From positions 124,001-188,000 of the forward strand of contig CAKQDA010000002.1 of the NCBI GenBank assembly GCA_934218695.1: DNA of 64,000 nucleotides. The letters run 5' to 3'. This DNA comes from an uncultured Succinivibrio sp. (GTDB taxonomy: Bacteria; Pseudomonadota; Gammaproteobacteria; Enterobacterales; Succinivibrionaceae). Made by a program: the position numbers and the translations under genes. Each line of letters begins with the position of its first letter. Within the stretch, counting starts at the first letter, position 1. The notes beneath the pieces are model-generated. The model was given only the letters and a program-made list of their open reading frames with translations. It ran no database searches and was not told the origin of the DNA. Of the stretch, positions 9,521-18,156 are shown in pieces.

Positions 9521-10372
9521 TCATAATATAAAATTATAAGTAAAGAAAAATAGTATCAACACCAATATGGTAATTCCCTCAATCAAGCATATTTTTTTAT
9601 ATTTTTTTAGAGAACGCTCTCGTTTAAAATAGTTACATTTGTAATCAGGATCAAATATTCTATTTATGCACTCTCTACTGTCCGCATAAAGTCTTGTGTG
9701 GTGTAGTAGGTATTCTCTTCTGGCATAATACGGTTCTTTGGCTGTTATATCAGTACGCTGACAGTGTTCAAATTCTCTGTGATTATATAAAACCTCATCA
9801 ATTCTGTATGGAATCAAACCAATTTCAACAAATGACAGATAAAGATCATAATCTTCAGTCCATTTGTGCATATATTCCTTGTATTTTCCAACTTTAATAA
9901 AATCTGATTTTTTATACAGAGTACTGTTTACAATACAATTGCCAAATATGAAGTTTTCTTTATTGAATTTTGGTAAATTCCAATACTCGTTTACGGCACC
10001 GAATTTTCTGGCTTTGCAATAAACGAAACCAATATCAGTATTATTTTCAATAATATAGACTGCCTTTTCTATGTAAGTAGGCTCAATTGTATCATCTCCA
10101 TCCAAAGGCATAATATAGAAGCCTTTTGCTACATCTATTGCCCTGTTTCTTGAATAGACAACCCCTCTATTTACTTCATTTTTCAGTATAACAATATTGG
10201 AATACTGCTTTTTTAAATTATTAGCTATCTGAAGTGATGCATCTGAAGAACAATCATCAATAAAAACAATTTCAATATTTTTATATGTTTGATTTACTGC
10301 AGACATTATGGCTTCAGTAATATATTTTTCCTGATTAAAACAAGTAATAATAACAGATACTAACTTTGTCAT
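9521..10372 (-). CDS. GT2-family glycosyltransferase with C-terminal membrane anchor
   Basis: A 283-aa protein with a classical GT-A fold. The nucleotide-binding start is LVSVIITCFNQEKYITEAI, followed by IEIVFIDDCSSDAS. The DxD-like motif is in IMPLDGDDTIEP at about residue 95, and the EDYDLYLS motif lies near 190. A single hydrophobic segment, ITILVLILFFFTYNFIL, ends the protein. It probably transfers a sugar to undecaprenyl-linked oligosaccharide during O-antigen or capsule repeat synthesis. It is the only complete gene between two insertion sequences. Specificity is unknown. Confidence 0.8.
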   Translation of the reverse strand: MTKLVSVIITCFNQEKYITEAIMSAVNQTYKNIEIVFIDDCSSDASLQIANNLKKQYSNIVILKNEVNRGVVYSRNRAIDVAKGFYIMPLDGDDTIEPTYIEKAVYIIENNTDIGFVYCKARKFGAVNEYWNLPKFNKENFIFGNCIVNSTLYKKSDFIKVGKYKEYMHKWTEDYDLYLSFVEIGLIPYRIDEVLYNHREFEHCQRTDITAKEPYYARREYLLHHTRLYADSRECINRIFDPDYKCNYFKRERSLKKYKKICLIEGITILVLILFFFTYNFIL

Positions 10373-10900
10373 TTATAATTCCAAAAGAAAGATATAAAAG
10401 TTTCAGTAAAACAGTTTAAGAAGTCTCAGATCACATTTTGCCTTAAGATTTAAATTCATACCCAAGACCTTAAGCAATTTTAGCAGAAAGGTTATGTGTT
10501 TTATGATCTTGCCATACCAAGATAGGCAGATCTTTCATTAAAACTCGATCTCGATTAGATGACTTTGTTCTTTTTCAGAGCAGAGCTATCACATCCAGAA
10601 GTTCATTAACAACTTGATATACAGTGGAAAATTTACGATAGAGTAGGGCTTTGAATAAAACTTCAACGCAGTTATACTGTTTATGAATGGAGTGTTGAGA
10701 AAGGCGATACGCGGACGCTCGCTAATCTCCAGGTACTTCAGTCAAAGCTCAATCATCCTAGGTAGCAGCTTTCATTGAAGAGTTTTCATAAACGAACTTT
10801 TAGGAGCCATTCCCATGAAGGCAGCCAGATTCACAGCAGATGAAATTGAGCGTGTTACTTTTCGTAAGTGGTAAATATTTCTCACTCTTCTTAACTCTTT
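10373..10900. other. gene-free stretch with degenerate coding remnants
   Basis: No intact gene. On the minus strand, short runs look protein-like (VEVLFKALLYRKFSTVYQVV around 10600-10670; SAVNLAAFMGMAPKSSF around 10790-10850) but are broken by stops and frame changes. They are probably remains of an older mobile element or gene, not identified. Confidence 0.4.
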
Positions 10901-10944
10901 GAAAAAGATAATATTTGTGGTGTCCGTGAAAAAGGAGAAATTAT

Positions 10945-11552
10945 ATGGCACCATCAAACAATGCTGTTCATACAGAGCAGATCGTCCGAGACATCACCGG
11001 AAGTGTTTTGTGCTCTTATCAGGTTGCTCACAAATACGGTTTAACCAAGATGACTGTAGACAGAATAGCAAGAATTCATCTTGGGGAAGAGATTTACCAG
11101 AAGAAAGAGCATCTGACTTTAGAACATCTTAAGGAAGAATTTTTAAACTTAAAGTCACAGGGATTGAGTATTCATAACATTGGGATCAAACTGGGACTTA
11201 GCAAAGCAAGTGCATTTAATCTTGCAAAGAGGTTTGACGGTGAAGTCTGTGATTGTTGCGATGAAGTAATTCAGATTGAGTCTATACCACAGTTTTGTGA
11301 TACTCAGATAGAGGTAAAATCTCAGATGACAGTATCTGCTCCTGCAGTAACACCTGAAGCAAGAGCTCACAGTAGCTGTAAAGAAACTTCTGAAGATGCA
11401 GTCTCTGTAGTTCCATCCAAGCCAAAAGAAAAAAAACTTACAAAAAGAAAGAGTACTTGGTTATCAGACTTAAGGGTCTTCAAATCAGTTTTGATGCCAC
11501 CCTTGAAGGTATGGATATAACCATATCAAAAGTTCTTAAGGCACTGCAGTAG
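10945..11552 (+). pseudogene. tnpA: IS66 accessory protein TnpA, frameshifted
   Basis: The frame from ATG 10945 reads MAPSNNAVHTEQIVRDITGS, with helix-turn-helix segments (CSYQVAHKYGLTKMTVDRIA; GIKLGLSKASAFNLAKRF) typical of the IS66 first ORF. Near 11471 the frame goes wrong and stops at 11520. The neighbouring frame continues as GLQISFDATLEGMDITISK and ends at TAG 11550-11552, the expected C terminus, so one base has been lost. The start lies 14 bp before tnpB. The role of TnpA in transposition is accessory and poorly known. Confidence 0.75.
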
Positions 11553-11566
11553 AAGGAGTCTCTATC

Positions 11567-11926
11567 ATGTCAATATTATCTCAGACAGGAAAGATCATCC
11601 TTGTAAGACAGCCTGTAAACGGCAGATTTTGTATTCACCGTTTAATGGCTATGTTAAGCTCCAATCAGTTCGGAGTCTGCTGGAACGTAACAGATGAAAT
11701 CACTATTGTAACCTTTAACGCCAAAAGGACCATCTGTAAGATCCTGCATGTTGACACCTATGGAACAGACTGTACCACCAGAATACTGAACTATGGTAAA
11801 TTCAAAACCATCCTTCAGGAGGATTTACTTCCTGTTCATTTAAAAAGAGATGAACTTGAAATCTTACTAACAGGAGGAGATTTACCTGACAGTAAGAAAC
11901 CAGAAGTTTTTTTAATGGCAGGATGA
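11567..11926 (+). CDS. tnpB: IS66 accessory protein TnpB
   Basis: A 119-aa protein starting MSILSQTGKIILVRQPVNGR, which matches the IS66 Orf2 pattern (I/V-L-V-x-x-P-V-x-G-R near the N terminus). A middle segment follows with TFNAKRTICKILHVDTYGTD and a C-terminal KRDELEILLTGG. It appears intact although its partners are broken. The GAAGGAG site before ATG is good. IS66 Orf2 is required for transposition but its biochemistry is unclear. With tnpC dead it probably has no function here. Confidence 0.75.
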   Translation: MSILSQTGKIILVRQPVNGRFCIHRLMAMLSSNQFGVCWNVTDEITIVTFNAKRTICKILHVDTYGTDCTTRILNYGKFKTILQEDLLPVHLKRDELEILLTGGDLPDSKKPEVFLMAG

Positions 11927-12133
11927 CAGTTTTTTTAATTTCTGTAAAAATATTTTTAGGGAGCAGTTTTTCATTAATAAAGAGAAACTTAGATTTAAAA
12001 GCCATTCCCATTAATCTCCCAATAATGTCCTGCCCTTAAAAAAAACAGGCTATTAATTCACAAAACAATAATGTATGATGATGCCTGTTTAAAGTTAAAA
12101 GTTCACACATTATAAGTTTCAGGAGGATTAAAG

Positions 12134-15111
12134 ATGTCAAAAGAAAAAGATGACAAGACAGATTTATCCTCCATGTCCAAAGAAGAGCTTATCACCTATC
12201 TCTTATCCCTTGAAAGTCAGCTTAAACAGCAGAAAGAGTAAGCTCAAAAGAAAGAACAGTCAAATGCTCAAAGCACCTCTGCCATTGTTTCCAATTTAAG
12301 AGCAGAGCTATCACGCAAAGAGTTCAGCCTTCAAAGCGCTCTTAAAGAAAAGCAGCAGCTTTCTGCCAACATCAAACTCCTGTCAGATGAAAAACAGGAG
12401 CTTGAGGCAACTGTAGCAAAACTGAAGAAGTTCAGACAGGCTGTAAGAGACTTGCTGAGTAATCTTTTGGACAGTATCACTAACTACTATTTTGTCTTTA
12501 AAGACATGCGTTCTAAAGATGAGGTTCCTGAATATGACGAGAACAATCTTTTAGAACTTAACATGTTCATAGATCAAAAGCTGGACTTTCTCTTATCTAC
12601 AGCTCAAACCTTTTTAGAACATCAAAAGGTAGCCTTAAACCTGTCAAGAACCGAGCAGACAGGACACAGTTCCCATGTATCAGAACCGCAGGACTGCTCA
12701 GCAGACATTACTGCTGCAGCAGATGGTGAGGTTGAATATAGAAATGCAGTCACCGTTGAAACAGATGATCATGACCTAAAGGACTTTGACGAAGCTGCCT
12801 CATCAGTTACAATCAGCTCCGATCTTAACAGTGAAGTTAAAACAGACAGTTCTGCTTCTAATAACAGTAACTTTGCAGGTAATGAACTTACAGATGCTGA
12901 AGTAAAAGAAATTGTCATCAAAGGCTGTTCTCAGGAGCATAAAGATTCAGTAGCATAGAGTTTAAGTGCAGGCAACAAGGTTCTGTTAGAGCATATTAAA
13001 AATGACATAACAAGTGTCTGCGACAGTAACCGCAAACGTAAATTCGAAAGATTTACCAGTATCAACGACTGTAACGAGATTGACGGCCCATTACCAACAG
13101 TATAGGCGTGCACTTTCACATGTACTGCAACGAGGGTGGTGGTACAAGAAATTTTATTCCTAAAAACAAGACTAAGAGAATTAACTCTGTACTTACACCT
13201 TCAGGGAGTCTTGGTAACCGTAGAACCATTTTAAGCAAGGTGCAGATTGCTGTCTGCACAGAGTGTAAAACAGAGACTGAAGTAAATCCTGCCACCTTAT
13301 CTGACTTTACCTTTACAAAGAGTGGTAAAGACGAGCATCATACACTCGATGAACAGATGAAAAACGCAAAAGAGAAAGTGGAAAAGGCTTTTAACAGCGT
13401 TTTATCTGATGTTGGCACTGAAGAGATAAACGAGAGTAAGACAGACGATAAACGTGCGATATACCTGAAAGAGAACAGATTAAGACAGAATGAACGTAAA
13501 GCTGTCTTTAACAGTATAGAAAACTCAGATACAGCTGACAGAGTATCATTCAGTCTTTCAGATGATTTAATTGAAGCCGGTGACGGACTTACTCATATTA
13601 TCAATCCGTTAAGCTTTGATGCTCAAACCTTTGGCATGATGCCTCTGTTCTTAAAATCAGTAATGTCAGGAACACTGTTAGGATCATGTGGAACTCTCTT
13701 TACTCAGTTAGGAGCTCCTAAGAACAGGATATCCTGTTTCTACGAAGGTAACGGTCTGCCTTTAACCAGAGAACAGTTAACTGGTGGCATTAATGCCTTT
13801 GCCAGAGCTTTTCTGCATAATGTGGCTACAAATATTCATAATGATATTCTCAACCACTCAAAAGCAGTGGTCTGTGATGAGTCCACATTACTGTGCAGTG
13901 AGCTTGCCAATAAAAAGAAAGCTAAAGACGGCAGTAGAAAATCTCAAATCTGGGTTATGACCAGCAGCTTTACCTCTCCTGTAAAGGCAGCCTGGTATAC
14001 AGTATCACAAAGCCGTAATGCTGAAAATGTCGTAGACATCCTAAAGAGCGGTATTAGAAAAGACGGTCTGTTAACTCATGTTATCTCAGATGGCTATGCA
14101 GGATACGACAGTGGCATTAAGACTTTAGAAGAGCTTACAGGCTGTAAGCTTAAAAGTGCCCGCTGCTGGACTCACGGCAGACGTGGATTATTTAAACTGC
14201 TTCAGAATACCTGGTTACTGAGAATTTACGAGAATGAGCTGTTACCAAAAGGTGAAAGCTTCTGTAATTTTGAAGAGAACCTGATGAAATACCGTGTCTC
14301 TAAAGCCGGCAGGAAGATGACTGACAGTGATGCATCCTTACTTACCATATTCTATCTAATCAATGCTCTGTTTGTAATTGATTCATCTGTCATTAAGGCT
14401 CATCAGTTTGTCTGTGATACTGAGGAATTCAAACAGGATTTATTAAAGGCAAGACAGAACAAATCTGCAAAGATTGTTGCTCTCATCTTTGACAGTATCA
14501 GACTGTATATAGCTGATAACCCTAAAGTCATGACCGTAAAAAAGACTAAGAATGGTGAGGTTAAGTTCTTAAGAAACCGTAAATATCCTGAATCAGGAGC
14601 CTTAATCTATCAGTTAAAGTTTGAACAGGCTTTAAGAGATTTTTCCTTATCTCCTGATGTTGAACTAAGCTCATCAGCTGCTGAAAGAGCGCTAAAACTT
14701 GGTATATGTACCCGTCATGCCTGCATGTTTATACAGTCTGAAGATGGAGCTCATGCCTTTGCTGATTACCAGACAATTGTTAATACCTGTAACCTCAATA
14801 AGGTTCCGGTACAGCCTTATGTGATGTGGCTCTGTGCAAACATTAAACTGCGTTTAACCGAAAGACTGAATGATGGTCACAGAGATCCAACCTACTTTAC
14901 TATGCCACATAAACAGGCTGTTAAAGACAAAGATGGCAAAGTAACCGGATATATCGGTATGTACGATGAAAGTAACAGACTCTGTTACGATAAAATCGAT
15001 ACAAGAGGTCTTGCCCCCTTACGATTACCGAAGATATCAGCAGATGCAACCCCAAAATTCCTAATTTACAAGACCTGCAGTGCGCTCTGCAGGCTAAGTT
15101 CTCCACTATAA
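12134..15111 (+). pseudogene. tnpC: IS66 transposase TnpC, broken by stops and a frameshift
   Basis: A strong AGGAGG site precedes ATG 12134. The N-terminal coiled coil begins MSKEKDDKTDLSSMSKEEL and is cut by TAA 12239-12241, then continues in the same frame to TAG 12956-12958 and TAG 13103-13105. Near 13100 the frame changes. From 13108 a 667-codon frame holds the zinc-binding and DDE parts: VVCDESTLLCS, THVISDGYAGYD, CWTHGRRGLFKLL and SSSAAERALKLGICTRHAC, the last with the catalytic Glu. IS66 TnpC is a ~500-700 aa DDE transposase. Several independent lesions mean it is inactive. Confidence 0.85.
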
Positions 15112-15324
15112 GTTAGCTAAACTTTATAACAAATCCTCTTAAGATAAGCCTCATCAGCATGCATTCTGAGGTTTTACTGCCTAAATAACACCTTAATTTA
15201 TCTAAGATCACTTAATTATAGCCGGTATGATCTGCAACAAATTCAGGATCTCACTCCTCTTTGGAGCTTGGCTTAATTCTAGGAAGATTTTTTATTTTTA
15301 ATGGGAGTAATATTTAGCAGTTAC

Positions 15325-15400
15325 GTCGCAAACACCATAGATGTCAGGGTAGGCATACTCAACAAGAGACCGGATTATAGATGCATTTACTACGTTATGA
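15325..15400 (+). repeat. 76-bp repeat, copy 1 (inverted partner at 16789-16865)
   Basis: Begins GTCGCAAACACCATAGATGT and ends GCATTTACTACGTTATGA. It matches the reverse complement of 16789-16865 at most positions, with scattered substitutions and a one-base length difference. It lies between the dead IS66 and the glycan gene at 15417, 16 bp beyond that gene's stop. Confidence 0.8.
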
Positions 15401-15416
15401 AGTCTCTTATTTTTTT

Positions 15417-16331
15417 TTATTTGGAAAATCGTATTTTCAGACATTTAAACAGAACAACATACCGAGTTTCATCACGTTCTTCAATTCTTGAAAAGAAACG
15501 TATAAACCTTGAAAACCAATGATGTCTTAATTTAAATGAAAGTATTCTGCATAAAAGTGAATGACAGGAAAAAATAAAAGATTCATTACCAGTATTATAC
15601 GGATCAAAAATTGAATACCCCTGTGACGTTACGATCCAACCCAATAATCGTTCAACCACATGAGCTAAATCATTATCATTTTTTCTATTTACAACTCTGA
15701 ACTGATCTGCTTTAAGATCCATTTTCTGAAGAATCTTAAAGATACGCGATCTACTGATAAACATAGTACCAGCTACATATTCAACTTCATCACTGGGGTT
15801 TGCTTTAATACAAACTTTAGACAAAAGTTTTTTTGCTTCTTTAAAACAGTATATTGAATGTTTGCTTTTTGTAGTTAGACTTATTTTGTCAAAAAGTCTG
15901 TGATCGTTAATCATACCAACTGCAGGATTTTTGAATGCTTCAAGACTTTTTTCAAAATTCTCTTTTGAAGATATAAATGAGAGTAGCAGATTTCGCCAGT
16001 ACTGACCTCTAAAAAAATATTTATTATCAATAACGACAATAATCTTTCCCATATCTCTTTTAGTATGTATTTTGATCAGAAATTCATATTCATCAAGATT
16101 AACTGTCTTTAAAACCTTAATAAAAGGCCAGATGTCATAACCTATATTTTCACAAAGTTCAACTCTGGCATTCGGGTAGTGCTGTTTAACTTTAGTTGTT
16201 AAGCTGTCAAGATTATCTGAAGTGGTAACTATCAGATCAAAAGAATCTTTCTCAAGATTCTGAATACAACTATCAAGTAAATTCCACAATTCGTGGTAGT
16301 AAACATGAGCTATGACAAGAAATTTCTTCAT
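15417..16331 (-). CDS. RgpF-like rhamnan/polysaccharide synthesis protein
   Basis: A 304-aa protein beginning MKKFLVIAHVYYHELWNLL. It carries the hallmarks of the RgpF family (PF05045-type): FDLIVTTSDN, ENIGYDIWPFIKVL, FLIKIHTKRD, YWRNLLLSF, EYVAGTMFISRSRIF and the late HVVERLLG. RgpF proteins take part in assembling rhamnose-glucose polysaccharides and probably act as glycosyltransferases. Compared with its paralogue at 22966, the KRDMGKIIVVID segment between the KIHTKR and WRN motifs differs. It is bracketed by the two 76-bp repeats, so it may have moved as a unit. Confidence 0.75.
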   Translation of the reverse strand: MKKFLVIAHVYYHELWNLLDSCIQNLEKDSFDLIVTTSDNLDSLTTKVKQHYPNARVELCENIGYDIWPFIKVLKTVNLDEYEFLIKIHTKRDMGKIIVVIDNKYFFRGQYWRNLLLSFISSKENFEKSLEAFKNPAVGMINDHRLFDKISLTTKSKHSIYCFKEAKKLLSKVCIKANPSDEVEYVAGTMFISRSRIFKILQKMDLKADQFRVVNRKNDNDLAHVVERLLGWIVTSQGYSIFDPYNTGNESFIFSCHSLLCRILSFKLRHHWFSRFIRFFSRIEERDETRYVVLFKCLKIRFSK

Positions 16332-16788
16332 TTATCTATATTTTTTTTTCTGTAAAGAACTTAAGTTAATCTCAAAGTACTATGAATTATACCAATAATC
16401 AGACTATCTTTATTAAAAAGTATCATCTTTATTATGGCCAATATTGCAAAACAGCCAAACTGCGTCAGATCACATAATCTGACAAGTACTGACTGAATGT
16501 GTGATTGCACATAGTACCTTTGCATGCCAAAGGTATTGCTTATTAAAAATCAGTTTAAGTATTAGATTAATCAGACTAAGTAGCGAAACTTTTTAGAACT
16601 ATTAATCGTTCTCAAAATATCGTAATATCCTGTCACCAACAGAATTAAGTGCGAGTTTTGCAGTGAGTAGTTTTATTTCTATATAGAGAACGGCGATCTG
16701 TCAAGCAAATAATTTAAATAAAACATTCACAAACTATCGGACTATATATATGGACCCACTTAAACCTGCAAGAGATTTTGATAACTTT
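16332..16788. other. gene-free stretch with small hairpins
   Basis: No coding frame is convincing. Two short perfect stems are visible: GTCAGAT/ATCTGAC (16464-16470, 16477-16483) and TACCTTT/AAAGGTA (16515-16521, 16529-16535). The stretch sits between the RgpF-like gene and the second 76-bp repeat and may contain the outer end of the IS110 element. Confidence 0.4.
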
Positions 16789-16865
16789 TCATAACGTAGT
16801 AAATGCAGCTATATATCCGGTCTCTTGTTTACTATCCCTACTCTGACCTCTATGGTGTTTGCGAC
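16789..16865 (-). repeat. 76-bp repeat, copy 2, downstream of the IS110 transposase
   Basis: Read on the minus strand it begins GTCGCAAACACCATAGAGGT and ends GCATTTACTACGTTATGA. It lies about 160-235 bp beyond the stop of the IS110-type gene and in the same orientation as it. It is therefore a candidate for the conserved non-coding end of that element. Confidence 0.8.
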
Positions 16866-17024
16866 TGTATTCCTTAATTAACTTCTCGGCATTTATTGCC
16901 TTTAACCGCGTCAGGTTTGGTACAGTCCGGTTTTACCTGTTATGCCAAATTTATCTTTCTCTGTGCATTTCCCTGGTGGGAACTTTTTTGCTATTTCTCC
17001 TAAGAGTTTTTATAACAAATCTTT

Positions 17025-18098
17025 TTAAGCAAGCTGAAGTTCAGCAGATGTATCTGATATCTCATTTGCTTTGTTTTCAAAGGCTTTTCTTTGAGTTAGC
17101 ATTGCCCATAATATTCTGATTATCTTATTGGCAACAGCAATCATGATCTTCTTTGCTGGTTTGCCGTTTAGCTTTAGCCTCAGAGCAAATCTGTCAAGGT
17201 GTGTAGCCTTTCCCTGTTCAATATGCCTTGATGCATTCTGTATAATCGTACAGGCACATTGAGCTAACAGAGCTCTGAGATATCTGTTTCCTGTCTTGGT
17301 TATGCCACCTAAGGTAGAACGACCTCCTGTTGAATGCTGACTTGGAACCACCCCGTTCCATGCTGCCATCTCACGGCCATTTCTAAACTGCGATGCATCA
17401 CCAACCTCAGCTACAATGGCACTGGCCGTAAGAGAACCTACTCCAGGACAGGTTAAGGCTATCTTAACAAGCTCATTATCTTTATTAAGAGACTCAATCT
17501 TCTCTGACAGTTCTTTTTCTCTTTGTTCCAGACGATGGTAATCCTCAAACAGAGAGCTTATAGCTACTCTTAAATTAACATCATGTATCTTTTCGCATTC
17601 ATTAAACAAAGCTTCTATTTCTGAATTAAAACTGCCTTTGCCTCTGGCTACTACAATTCCGAATTCAGCAAGGATACCTCTAATTCTGTTGCTAAGTTCA
17701 ACTCTCTGTGAAACTGTTGCTTTTCTTAAAGTATGCAGTAAAGCAACTGTTTGCTCTTCAACTGTTTTAATTCTTACAAACTTGGTATCAGGCTGTATTC
17801 CGCATGTATAGATAGCCTCTGCATCTCTCTCATCATTCTTGACTCTCCTGTTTCTGAGAAATGCCTTTACATGCTGTGCAGCAATGAGCTTTACCGTGAA
17901 TCCATGACCTTCAAATAATCTTGCCCAGTGCTGACTTGCTGAACATGATTCCATAAAGATTAGACAAGGACCCTGCTTTAAAATGTACTCAACAAATTTT
18001 GAACGCTGTACCTTGGTATTCTTCTTTTTACCTGTCTTCTGGTTTACCACCAATAACTGAAAAGAATTCTTAGCTGTATCAATAGAAATAATTTTTCG
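17025..18098 (-). CDS. IS110-family (DEDD) transposase; start codon unclear
   Basis: All parts of a DEDD/IS110 recombinase are present. The RuvC-like half has IISIDTAKNSF (first Asp), MESCSASQHWARLFEGHG (Glu) and VKNDERDAEAIYT (two Asp). The C-terminal Transposase_20 half has CPGVGSLTASAIVAEVGDAS and GGRSTLGGITKTGNRYLRA with the presumed nucleophilic Ser. The obvious in-frame start is TTG 18053, but this omits the catalytic IDTAKN segment, which is coded just upstream (about 18060-18098). No ATG, GTG or TTG lies between that segment and a TGA at about 18117. Either ATT is used or the start has been lost. IS110 enzymes cut with a structured bridge RNA made from the element's own non-coding end. 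Confidence 0.8.
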   Translation of the reverse strand, partial: RKIISIDTAKNSFQLLVVNQKTGKKKNTKVQRSKFVEYILKQGPCLIFMESCSASQHWARLFEGHGFTVKLIAAQHVKAFLRNRRVKNDERDAEAIYTCGIQPDTKFVRIKTVEEQTVALLHTLRKATVSQRVELSNRIRGILAEFGIVVARGKGSFNSEIEALFNECEKIHDVNLRVAISSLFEDYHRLEQREKELSEKIESLNKDNELVKIALTCPGVGSLTASAIVAEVGDASQFRNGREMAAWNGVVPSQHSTGGRSTLGGITKTGNRYLRALLAQCACTIIQNASRHIEQGKATHLDRFALRLKLNGKPAKKIMIAVANKIIRILWAMLTQRKAFENKANEISDTSAELQLA

Positions 18099-18156
18099 AC
18101 ATTCTTTGCAACTTCATTTACAATCATCTTGTGGACCTTCTTGCAGACATTGGTTA

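Larger units (their letters stand above)
10900..15120 (+). mobile_element. IS66-family element, inactivated
   Basis: Three collinear genes in the IS66 order (tnpA, tnpB, tnpC) occupy this stretch. tnpA and tnpC carry frameshifts or internal stops. Clear terminal inverted repeats or an 8-bp target duplication could not be found, so the limits are approximate. Confidence 0.75.

Noticed and set aside
12239..13105. In-frame TAA and TAG codons in the IS66 transposase as possible stop-codon recoding
   Set aside because: TAA and TAG both end normal genes in this window (for example nadE ends in TAG), and a true frameshift is also present, so decay is the simpler reading.
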